Positions 56,451 to 63,221 of a DNA stretch of 64,000 nt are shown piece by piece. This DNA comes from Phytophthora sp. 'mugwort' (Eukaryota; Oomycota; Peronosporomycetes; Peronosporales; Peronosporaceae). The notes beneath the pieces are model-generated. The model was not told where the DNA came from. It saw nothing but the letters and a program-made list of their open reading frames with translations, and did no database searches. Made by a program: the position numbers and the translations under genes. Numbering within the stretch: the first letter of the stretch is position 1; each line of letters opens with the position of its first letter. The DNA is taken from assembly GCA_033558025.1 (NCBI GenBank), contig JAUCEF010000010.1:2711536-2775535 (forward strand). The letters are read 5' to 3'.

Positions 56451-57412
56451 TTAAACGTAAAGTCTAAGTACACTGCACGTAGGACTTGCCGGTCTTGGAG
56501 GCTTGGAATGGATGGACATCTGACGGTAGCGCCAACGATGCAGAGCGAAAGCTCGTAGGAGCTTGACGCGACCTGCGGACGGACAGGTTGCCTTCAAATG
56601 GGTGGTGCTTCGGCAGATGAAGCACCGACGAACATCCATGCGCTGCTCGGCAGCGTGAAGCTCAGCTTCCTCATCTTCAGCGTAGCTGAGGTCCATGTGA
56701 ACCGGTCCGTCGGGCGGAGTAGCGTTAGAACGCCCCAGCCAAGTCGAGACGACTTAAAGTTAAACTCGGTGTCAACACCACGCTCACGGCCTCTTCAAAA
56801 GAGGAAGGGTGAGTGCGAAAGACTTCCGTCCTGACCACACCAGTGCGAAGGCCCTCCATAACGACTGTCACAGTAATTATCTCAGGCAGAGGATCGGCCA
56901 CCATACCGGTGATCAGGCAACTCCTGGACGAAATCCACCAAGTCCTTCTTACCCTGGCGGGTACTCAGGAAGCGTGACCTCACGCGGTATGCGGATCGAA
57001 CATTCGCGAAAGCTGGAGTTTCAGCTCCTACCAGCTCGGGAAGGCAGCGTCCACCGAAGTGCCGCACGTGAGTGCCGATTCTCGCGCTCGGGCACCGAGC
57101 TTTGAGATCGCTAGCGCCACGCGCTGTTGCTCAATACGGATCATGGCCGATCCCATCGCCATTTCGATCTCATGGATCGGTTCCCCCTCCTTTCCTTCGA
57201 AAGTCTTGACGCTCAGGATGAGCGTCAAGACTGTGAGGACCCATCTTGCGCTACAGTCGACACCGTCATCGTTGCAGACGCAGACAACCTCTGCTGGAGA
57301 TGCTCCAACATTGCATTCTCGTAGCTTGAGAACGCCTTCAGACACGTGTTCACCGAGTCCGGTCCTTGCAAAGCAAGATGCGTTATGCCCTCAGGGTCGA
57401 GCAAATACATAA
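56451..57412 (-). pseudogene. Gypsy gag with zinc knuckle, broken
   Basis: From the N-terminal side: [20 protein letters not shown] (57410), [36 protein letters not shown] (57190), [20 protein letters not shown] and [14 protein letters not shown]. After a frameshift come ANVRSAYRVRSRFLSTRQGK (56960-57010) and VDFVQELPDHRYG. A knuckle region ends it: MDLSYAEDEEAELHAAEQRM (56696) and CFICRSTTHLKATC (C-X2-C-X4-H-X4-C). These match the standard oomycete Gypsy gag. It lies just downstream of its 5' LTR; pol is missing and Helitron sequence follows. Confidence 0.8.
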
Positions 57413-57479
57413 GCTTCTTCAGCGCGTCTTGCTGGCTCTAGAAAATAACCGTTGTTTTCTTATCTGCGGCAAAGCCGCC

Positions 57480-57653
57480 TGTGATGTAAATGTATGACTC
57501 TAACTATCTATCATAGTTTAAACCTAGTCAAATCCATATCGAGTGGCTCTGTGGCCACATACTGAATCCTGTTAATCCAAGTGGTACCACACTTGCTGCA
57601 AGGTGACACGTAGCATGGCTACACTTCGTGCCACCTTCGTGTAACCCGTTACA
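57480..57653 (-). repeat. Gypsy 5' LTR (174 bp)
   Basis: On the minus strand it starts TGTAACGGGTTACACGAAGG and ends ACATCACA at 57480, about 70 bp before gag starts. The TGTAACGG start is shared with the other Gypsy LTRs in this window, but the rest differs. Confidence 0.55.
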
Positions 57654-58343
57654 GTTGCGGACATGTTTGCACCAAGCATGGTGCACAGACGCGTGGTGAC
57701 ACTTCGTGACACATTTTTGTGCTCAGTCCCAATATGAAGTCAAAACATGCGACATGCAAAACGGGTCTCCTTCAGAACTGTTAATTACGTAGATGATCGT
57801 ATAACCTTGCAAAGATGATGTGCCTCATTTTTGTCGTCCCGGTATAAAGACGTGGTTTTGGTGCTCTTTTATGTGGTTAAGTCAGATTTTATGTCCGAGG
57901 CGTGGGTATGTACGTTTTATGAACTTTACATAACAAGTCCTCGAGAAGTACATATCCGGCCGGAAAATATACGGGGACTCCGAATCTTCAATCAGAACTT
58001 GAATATCGCCAATACACACAGATATATAAATCCGAATGTGGTGCTAAACAACTCACACTTGCTTAAAGTATAATGTGCTAAGCACAACCTTCAGGACTTG
58101 GCTACCATTGCGCCAAATAATTTAAGATTTTTTTATAGCTAGCCTGACATCATTATCTAACTTTTCCTTTATAATCTACACGCATCCACTCAGTAGTTGC
58201 AGATATATTAAAATTTCCGAGATTTAGGCCCTTTCTTGAATGTCCTTAAAACGCTCGTTCGGCCGCATGCACGCGTCAAATCCCCAATGATGTCCACCTC
58301 ATTCGGACGTCCTAGGGGTACTTTTTGGCGCCCCTTCACGTGG
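57654..58343. other. Spacer before the first telomeric repeats
   Basis: An AT-rich stretch with one unrecognised plus-strand frame of 80 codons at 57831-58073. The part at 57654-57740 contains short inverted steps (CACTTCGTG, GGTGACAC) that may belong to a neighbouring Gypsy LTR. It ends where the first TTTAGGG-type repeats begin at 58345. Confidence 0.4.
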
Positions 58344-58344
58344 T

Positions 58345-58362
58345 AGGGGTTAGGGTTTAGGG
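58345..58362 (+). repeat. First (centromere-most) telomeric seed
   Basis: AGGGGTTAGGGTTTAGGG marks the transition from chromosome to telomere-attached modules. Every module to the right is separated from the next by such stretches, always G-rich on plus. Confidence 0.85.
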
Positions 58363-58580
58363 TTGTGACACGAACGAAGGCGAAGCCGGAGTGAGTTCAA
58401 ACGCGAGACAGCGCGAAGCGGTGCCAAGCGGTTTGTGTCTTGAGACTGAGGCTTGACGCGACAAAAACAGTTGTATTTGGTTGTCCAAGGGTCGGGAGGT
58501 CGGCCTCCCCGGTGGTCCTTTCGCTTGGGCTTCTTCAGTGGACGGCAAATTGAGAAGTGAGTGTCCAGCTGAAGCTGTTA
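58363..58580 (-). repeat. Telomere-associated unit U1 (diverged, chimeric)
   Basis: Copy of the unit starting TTGTGACACGAACGAAGGCG on plus, with several differences from the others (GTGCCAAGCGG for GTGGCGAGCGG). It includes the core-promoter sequence at 58544-58562 but lacks the heat-shock-type cluster. In place of that cluster it is joined to an internal fragment of the PLE reverse transcriptase. Confidence 0.8.
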
Positions 58581-58710
58581 GCAAAAGCTGGTGCAACCGG
58601 AGTACCCATTGCGGTACCTGTGATTTGGTGCCACATCGTGTCGCCGAACTGGAAGTAGTTGAACCTCAGAATGAGGTGTAGTCCTTCCAGGATGGCAGCC
58701 TTCCATCGAT
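58581..58710 (-). pseudogene. 130-bp internal fragment of PLE reverse transcriptase
   Basis: Matches 60183-60312 over 130 bp with one difference seen (C for T near 58700). On the minus strand this is the RT sense strand, covering part of the fingers/palm region before motif B. It starts directly at telomeric repeats on the distal side and is fused to unit U1 on the other. Confidence 0.9.
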
Positions 58711-58727
58711 GGGTTTAGGGTTTAGGG

Positions 58728-58865
58728 TTGTGAAACGAACGAAGGCGAAGCCGGAGTGAGTGCAAACGCGAGGCAGCGCGAAGCGGTGGCGAGCGGTTTG
58801 TGTCTTGAGACTGAGGCTTGACGCGACAAAAACAGTTGTATTTGGTTGTCCAAAGGGTCGGGAGG
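58728..58865 (-). repeat. Telomere-associated unit U2 (truncated)
   Basis: Core of the unit only (TTGTGAAACGAACGAAGGCG to GGGTCGGGAGG on plus), cut on the telomeric side and followed directly by three TTTAGGG repeats. Confidence 0.85.
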
Positions 58866-59068
58866 TTTAGGGTTTAGGGTTTAGGGTTGTGACACGAACG
58901 AAGGCGAAGCCGGAGTGAGTGCAAACGCGAGGCAGCGCGAAGCGGTGGCGAGCGGTTTGTGTCTTGAGACTGAGGCTTGACGCGACAAAAACAGTTGTAT
59001 TTGGTTGTCCAAAGGGTCGGGAGGTCGGCCTCTCCGGTGGTCCTTTCGCTTGGGCTTCTTCAGTGGAC

Positions 59069-59087
59069 GGCAAATTGAGAAGTGAGT
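59069..59087 (-). promoter_or_regulatory. Oomycete Inr/FPR core promoter in U3
   Basis: On the minus strand ACTCACTTCTCAATTTGCC matches 17 of 19 consensus positions (GCTCATTYYNCAWTTTNYY), the best match in this window. The predicted start is 59083, directing transcription away from the telomere. The same sequence lies in U4 (62493-62511) and U1 (58544-58562). Confidence 0.65.
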
Positions 59088-59133
59088 GTCCAGCTGAAGC
59101 TGTTCTGCTACTGCTAGCTACTCACTACACATG

Positions 59134-59355
59134 GAAGATTCATGCATCTTGGTTTCTCGAATCTTCAACTTGCGTGCGTGGGTGCACTTGAATCTTCGAG
59201 AAGTGGGTGTGGGTTAAAACTAGATTTGTTGGGTGAATGTACCCCGAAAATCCAGTTCTGTACCCAGAGAATCCAATTGTGTACCCAGAGAATCCAGCTG
59301 GGAATTTTCGCAGTACGAATCTTCAACCGTGTAGAATTTTCCCGCTGGAATCTTC
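59134..59355. promoter_or_regulatory. Cluster of seven heat-shock-element-type sites (U3)
   Basis: GAAnnTTC occurs at 59134, 59159, 59190, 59302, 59317, 59334 and 59348. Two sites extend to perfect three-part heat-shock elements: TTCTCGAATCTTC (59154-59166) and GAATCTTCGAGAA (59190-59202). All lie 51-272 bp upstream of the predicted start at 59083. Confidence 0.6.
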
Positions 59356-59395
59356 AACATCACGGATGCTGGTTGTGACGCGCCACCGTGTCAAA

Positions 59396-59416
59396 GGGTT
59401 TAGGGTTTAGGGTTTA
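59396..59416 (+). repeat. Telomeric seed at the 3' end of the PLE
   Basis: GGGTTTAGGGTTTAGGGTTTA joins U3 to the PLE. Its last three bases (59414-59416) are the TAA stop codon of the RT frame on the minus strand. Confidence 0.9.
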
Positions 59417-61510
59417 CTCCCCGTCCTCTGTACAGACCGATCGCTTTCGCTTTCTTGATCGAAGTGCGAGGCGGTCTGCAGGAGACGGGGAGAATGTCGG
59501 TGGTAGTCTTGTTGGGCACAGCTTGCGCTTGAGAGTCCGAGGCTTCAGATAGCACAGGCTGACTTGGTCGATCCCGAATTTCTTTGTTTCGGTTTCGAGT
59601 GCTTGGACGTCAAGGAGTCTCTTCAGTTCCGCGCCGGACGGTCCATTCGGATCGTAGGGAACTTTAAAGAAGACCTTGGATGTCCGCGGCCTTGGTGCTC
59701 TTGTTTCCTCCAGCGCAGCTCGGAAGATTGGTAGCAGTTTGGTGGCTCGATAGCCACGACTTTGCAGTCGTTGCAGAAGCAGATTAACGACCGACTTGAA
59801 GTCGTTCGCGTCTGGGTTCTGCATTGCGTACTTCTTCACGAGTCCGTAGATCAACCCTTTGAGCACGCCAGGCGGATGTGCGCTGGCAGCTGGAAGGTAG
59901 AGGTACAGATTTAGCGCTTTTTGGTGCGTCTTGGTTCGAAGTCTGTTTTCGGTCTTGATGATCCAGAGATCGAGAAACGGCGCTTCGGTCAGACTCTGTT
60001 CGTGTGTGAACTTGAGTCTTGACAGACGCGTGAACTTGGCGAAGAACCTTTGGAGTGCAAAAGGATCTTCCGTTCTTGGGCGCCAGATGATCAATCCATC
60101 ATCGATGTATCGACGGAAGTACACGAGGGATTCTTGGAACTCTGGTGTCAGCTGGCTCTCAAAATGCGCAAGGTACAGTGAGGCAAAAGCTGGTGCAACC
60201 GGAGTACCCATTGCGGTACCTGTGATTTGGTGCCACATCGTGTCGCCGAACTGGAAGTAGTTGAACCTCAGAATGAGGTGTAGTCCTTCCAGGATGGCAG
60301 TCTTCCATCGATGATCGTTGAGGATCCTTGCAAACGTATCGAGTGCGTAGTCGATCGGTATACTCGTGTATAGCGAAACGACATCGAACGTGAGGATCTG
60401 ATCTTGCGGCGTGACTTGGAGGGCGGCGAGATCGGTCAGGAGCTGATCCGAGTTCTTGAGATATGACGCAGAGGCTTTCAGCAGTGGCTGGAGTTGGTAG
60501 TCGAGCCACTTGGAGAGTCCGAGGAGCACTCCATTAGCGTTTGAGACGATTGGTCTCGGTGCTAACTGAGGCTTGTGTATCTTCGCTAGTGCGTAGAACA
60601 CATTCAGCGATCTTGCGTCAATCCTGTGGGTGATGATCGCCGTATCCTTCCAGTCCACATCGTAGCCGTATCGCTGAAACATGCGTTCGTAGTACTTCCT
60701 GACGGTACTCTTCAGCAGTCTCAGGATGGCATCTGGGGGCGCTTGGATGTTCCGGTACGTCGTAGTGTCTTGGAGATGATCAAGGCAGAAGTCGACGTAT
60801 TGGGTTGATGTCATGACTGCTGGGCCGAGGTTTTTGTCGGTCAGCAGAACCTTGAGATCGTGCCGGAACATCAGGGTCTTGAGCAAGTCCCGTTGGGTCT
60901 TGGTCATGTTGAAGTGTCGCTTCGAGACCAATGTTGTAACTTGAAGACGTTGTTCGATGGTCTGAAGTGTTGCTTCAATCGCAGGGGGACATGGTGGTGG
61001 CTGAAACGCTTCGTTCTTCACGTAGATTGAGCTCTTCGTGAACGCTTTGTTGTCGTTCTTCCGGAATAGGTACCGGAGTCGAAGCGATCGAACAAAGTCT
61101 GGTAGCCGTTCAAGGAGATCGGTAGTCGAGAGTCGGCGCGGTGTGGGACAGAAATTGAGGTTCAGTCCTAGCAGTCGCTTGAGGGTGGCAGGTAAATCAG
61201 CAGGTGGAGACATCAGGTCGTGGAAGGCGAGATTCGAGATTTCGTTGTCCACTTCTTGAACGTTCCGGAGCGCGAAGATAGCAAGAGCGTTCTTGAATGT
61301 CGGGCGGTCGGGATGGAATTGGAATTCGTTCCTTAATTGCCGGACTTCCGCTGGGATCTTGGCTTCGCGTTTGGCTTGCCTTGCTGTTTTCCGCTGCTGT
61401 TTTTGGTGGAGTTGTTGGAGTTTCTTCCGGGTCGTTGTCCTCGGGCTCTTTCTCCACCGCCTCGACCTGGTTGTTGCGACGTTTGCTTGGTCGCTTGGAG
61501 CGTTTTTTTC
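59414..61510 (-). CDS. ORF2: Penelope-like reverse transcriptase (EN-deficient)
   Basis: The conserved part is 612 residues counted from a GTG at 61252. Landmarks on that numbering: DKNLGPAVM at 139, YALAKIHKPQLAPRPIVSNA at 220-239, motif A FDVVSLYTSIPID at 289-301, motif B TGTAMGTPVAP at 344-354, catalytic YIDD at 382-385, LTEAPFLDLWI at 421-431 and HPPGVLKGLIYGLVKKY at 459-475. These are typical of PLE and related telomerase-like RTs. The protein ends in a basic tail (LRSRKRKRSV) with no GIY-YIG domain. The stop codon is formed by the telomeric repeat. The frame is open without ATG back to at least 61558, overlapping ORF1 in its -1 frame. Expression by frameshifting at the A7 run (61503-61509) is therefore inferred, and I place the start there. 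A host rvt gene is a less likely alternative. Confidence 0.85.
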   Translation of the reverse strand, partial: EKNAPSDQANVATTRSRRWRKSPRTTTRKKLQQLHQKQQRKTARQAKREAKIPAEVRQLRNEFQFHPDRPTFKNALAIFALRNVQEVDNEISNLAFHDLMSPPADLPATLKRLLGLNLNFCPTPRRLSTTDLLERLPDFVRSLRLRYLFRKNDNKAFTKSSIYVKNEAFQPPPCPPAIEATLQTIEQRLQVTTLVSKRHFNMTKTQRDLLKTLMFRHDLKVLLTDKNLGPAVMTSTQYVDFCLDHLQDTTTYRNIQAPPDAILRLLKSTVRKYYERMFQRYGYDVDWKDTAIITHRIDARSLNVFYALAKIHKPQLAPRPIVSNANGVLLGLSKWLDYQLQPLLKASASYLKNSDQLLTDLAALQVTPQDQILTFDVVSLYTSIPIDYALDTFARILNDHRWKTAILEGLHLILRFNYFQFGDTMWHQITGTAMGTPVAPAFASLYLAHFESQLTPEFQESLVYFRRYIDDGLIIWRPRTEDPFALQRFFAKFTRLSRLKFTHEQSLTEAPFLDLWIIKTENRLRTKTHQKALNLYLYLPAASAHPPGVLKGLIYGLVKKYAMQNPDANDFKSVVNLLLQRLQSRGYRATKLLPIFRAALEETRAPRPRTSKVFFKVPYDPNGPSGAELKRLLDVQALETETKKFGIDQVSLCYLKPRTLKRKLCPTRLPPTFSPSPADRLALRSRKRKRSVCTEDGE

Positions 61511-62271
61511 GGCTTCGCGCCATCCCGCACTCCAGATCGGTTGGCGCTGGCGTTTAACGCCGCACGAAGTTGGTTAATCTCCTTGTTGAGCGAGCTTGTC
61601 TTCTTTGCAACCTCTTGTTTCACAAGAGCAGCAACGAGAACTTCATTTGAAGTCTCGAGTTCCATAGCGTCTGCCGAAGCTCGTTGGGCTTGACGTTCAG
61701 CTTGGCGCTGCTCTCGAAGAGTAGTTGCCAACAAGTCCTCGTAGTCGATCCTGTCAAGCGTGTTGTTCAGGAATCCGACTGAGAGGTTCAAGTCGCCGAT
61801 TGTTGCATGCAGTAATGCCGGGGATTCGTCCGGTATCACCGGCGCGAATGCCAGAGAGGCATCTGCACCAACTAATTGGCACGCTTGCACGAAAACTTCC
61901 TCGAAGTAATCGTGGATCTTGCTCCCATAAGTGATTTTGAACCTGCTACGAGTCTCGAGCAGCAGCTCTAGCTCGGTCTTGGCAGTTTCAATAATCACTT
62001 GGCGCATTGAGGCTTGCGATGTCTCAATGGCGGTGTTGAAGCGTCGCTGTAGCTCCGTTGCCTCCGTCGGACGAGAGTCTTGAACGATCGGAGGGATCTT
62101 GAGGTCGATGTTGTGTTGAATCGACTTGGGCGTGACGTGCTCGAGCTTGTCGATGGCACGTTTCTTGGATGCGATTTGCTTCAAGAGGGCCTTGTAGTCG
62201 GCGATAGCGGTCGACACGAGGTCCTTGGTGAATTGCGGCGGGCTTCTAGCGAGCGATGCTTGCGAGTCCAT
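61333..62271 (-). CDS. ORF1: coiled-coil, basic gag-like protein of the PLE
   Basis: 312 aa from ATG 62271 (MDSQASLARSPPQFTKDLVS) to TAA at 61333. Residues about 95-215 are helix-forming with heptad-like spacing. A charged coiled coil follows (REQRQAERQAQRASADAMEL, KKTSSLNKEINQLRAALNAS), and the C-terminal 60 residues are rich in Lys, Arg, Gly, Gln and Ser (GRGGGERARGQRPGRNSNN). Coiled-coil ORF1 proteins upstream of RT are known in Athena-type PLEs and are thought to bind element RNA or form particles. No zinc knuckle is seen. It is the first AUG after the predicted promoter in U4; I see no other ATG in the 236-nt leader. Intact, with no sign of decay. Confidence 0.75.
   Translation of the reverse strand: MDSQASLARSPPQFTKDLVSTAIADYKALLKQIASKKRAIDKLEHVTPKSIQHNIDLKIPPIVQDSRPTEATELQRRFNTAIETSQASMRQVIIETAKTELELLLETRSRFKITYGSKIHDYFEEVFVQACQLVGADASLAFAPVIPDESPALLHATIGDLNLSVGFLNNTLDRIDYEDLLATTLREQRQAERQAQRASADAMELETSNEVLVAALVKQEVAKKTSSLNKEINQLRAALNASANRSGVRDGAKPKKTLQATKQTSQQPGRGGGERARGQRPGRNSNNSTKNSSGKQQGKPNAKPRSQRKSGN
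61503..61509 (-). promoter_or_regulatory. A7 run, possible -1 frameshift site between ORF1 and ORF2
   Basis: On the minus strand CCG AAA AAA ACG (ORF1 frame) contains seven A. A shift back by one base enters the ORF2 frame (GAA AAA AAC), which is open from here to the RT stop. The phase is not that of a canonical X-XXY-YYZ heptamer, so the site is a candidate only; reinitiation or splicing are alternatives. Confidence 0.35.
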
Positions 62272-62294
62272 CCTTAATTGTCTTCGTGTTGGTT

Positions 62295-62310
62295 GGTTTA
62301 GGGTTTAGGG
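62295..62310 (+). repeat. Internal telomeric seed in the predicted PLE 5' UTR
   Basis: GGTTTAGGGTTTAGGG, that is CCCTAAACCCTAAACC in the predicted transcript, located 24 nt upstream of the ORF1 start codon. Confidence 0.85.
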
Positions 62311-62492
62311 TTGTGACACGAACGAAGGCGAAGCCGGAGTGAGTGCAAACGCGAGGCAGCGCGAAGCGGTGGCGAGCGGTTTGTGTCTTGAGACTGAGGC
62401 TTGACGCGACAAAAACAGTTGTATTTGGTTGTCCAAAGGGTCGGGAGGTCGGCCTCTCCGGTGGTCCTTTCGCTTGGGCTTCTTCAGTGGAC

Positions 62493-62511
62493 GGCAAATT
62501 GAGAAGTGAGT
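62493..62511 (-). promoter_or_regulatory. Oomycete Inr/FPR core promoter upstream of PLE ORF1
   Basis: ACTCACTTCTCAATTTGCC on the minus strand (17/19 consensus). Predicted start 62507; the leader to the ORF1 ATG at 62271 is 236 nt and contains no other ATG. Confidence 0.65.
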
Positions 62512-62557
62512 GTCCAGCTGAAGCTGTTCTGCTACTGCTAGCTACTCACTACACATG

Positions 62558-62779
62558 GAAGATTCATGCATCTTGGTTTCTCGAATCTTCAACTTGCGTG
62601 CGTGGGTGCACTTGAATCTTCGAGAAGTGGGTGTGGGTTAAAACTAGATTTGTTGGGTGAATGTACCCCGAAAATCCAGTTCTGTACCCAGAGAATCCAA
62701 TTGTGTACCCAGAGAATCCAGCTGGGAATTTTCGCAGTACGAATCTTCAACCGTGTAGAATTTTCCCGCTGGAATCTTC
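62558..62779. promoter_or_regulatory. Heat-shock-element-type cluster upstream of the PLE
   Basis: Same seven GAAnnTTC sites as in U3, including the two perfect three-part elements (62578-62590 and 62614-62626), 51-272 bp upstream of the predicted start at 62507. Confidence 0.6.
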
Positions 62780-62843
62780 AACATCACGGATGCTGGTTGT
62801 GACGCGCCACCGTGTCAAAGGGTTTAGGGTTTAGGGTTTAGGG

Positions 62844-62987
62844 TTGTGACACGAACGAAGGCGAAGCCGGAGTGAGTGCAAACGCGAGGCAGCGCGAAGC
62901 GGTGGCGAGCGGTTTGTGTCTTGAGACTGAGGCTTGACGCGACAAAAACAGTTGTATTTGGTTGTCCAAAGGGTCGGGAGGTCGGCC
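62844..62987 (-). repeat. Telomere-associated unit U5 (truncated)
   Basis: Unit core ending at GGTCGGCC on plus, then telomeric repeats. It is cut at the same base as U6, about 50 nt downstream of where the predicted transcription start would be. Confidence 0.9.
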
Positions 62988-63077
62988 TAGGGTTTAGGGT
63001 TTAGGGTTTAGGGTTTAGGGTTTAGGGTTTTAGGTTTTAGGGTTTAGGGTTTAGGGTTTAAGGTTTAGGGTTTAGGG
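62988..63077 (+). repeat. Telomeric repeat tract between U5 and U6
   Basis: About 13 TTTAGGG repeats with a few variants (TTTTAGG, TTTAAGG), long enough to look like a former chromosome terminus. Confidence 0.9.
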
Positions 63078-63221
63078 TTGTGACACGAACGAAGGCGAAG
63101 CCGGAGTGAGTGCAAACGCGAGGCAGCGCGAAGCGGTGGCGAGCGGTTTGTGTCTTGAGACTGAGGCTTGACGCGACAAAAACAGTTGTATTTGGTTGTC
63201 CAAAGGGTCGGGAGGTCGGCC
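63078..63221 (-). repeat. Telomere-associated unit U6 (truncated)
   Basis: No difference from U5 noticed, with the same truncation point at GGTCGGCC followed by telomeric repeats. It is the most distal unit before the terminal array. Confidence 0.9.

Larger units (their letters stand above)
58887..59395 (-). repeat. Telomere-associated unit U3 (long form, 509 bp)
   Basis: Same length as U4 (62311-62819), with no difference noticed. It includes the core, the Inr/FPR promoter (59069-59087) and the GAAnnTTC cluster (59134-59355), and is bounded by telomeric repeats on both sides. No protein-coding gene is recognised within it. Confidence 0.9.
59396..62819 (-). mobile_element. Telomere-attached Penelope-like element without endonuclease
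   Basis: As I read it on the minus strand, the element consists of promoter and leader (U4, 62819-62311), a short C-strand telomeric seed (62310-62295), ORF1 (62271-61333), ORF2/RT in the -1 frame (to 59414), and a 3' telomeric seed. No GIY-YIG domain, LTR or target duplication is seen. It faces away from the chromosome end with its 3' end at telomeric repeats. This is the orientation expected if a G-rich 3' overhang primed reverse transcription at the RNA's CCCTAAA sequence. Endonuclease-deficient PLEs of this kind (Athena, Coprina) are known at telomeres of rotifers, fungi, protists and plants. Both ORFs are undamaged. Whether the U4 leader belongs to the element or is a separate module is an inference. 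Confidence 0.8.
62311..62819 (-). repeat. Telomere-associated unit U4 (long form), likely PLE promoter and leader
   Basis: Same 509-bp unit as U3, offset by exactly 3424 bp. It lies immediately upstream of ORF1 on the minus strand, so its promoter is positioned to transcribe the PLE. Confidence 0.85.

Noticed and set aside
57203..57231. 13-bp inverted repeat GTCTTGACGCTCA...TGAGCGTCAAGAC
   Set aside because: It lies in Gypsy gag coding sequence, and no terminator or element end is suggested by context.
58887..59395. Open frames inside the telomere-associated unit (for example 58919-59191 and 59142-59378 on plus)
   Set aside because: The frames lack similarity to anything and change with truncation of the unit. 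The promoter points the other way.
59414..61252. Domesticated single-copy rvt gene as an explanation of the RT
   Set aside because: The telomere-seed junctions, the PLE-like HPPG and DKNLG motifs, an adjacent coiled-coil ORF1 and a second partial copy at 58581 favour a mobile PLE. It is not fully excluded without a tree.
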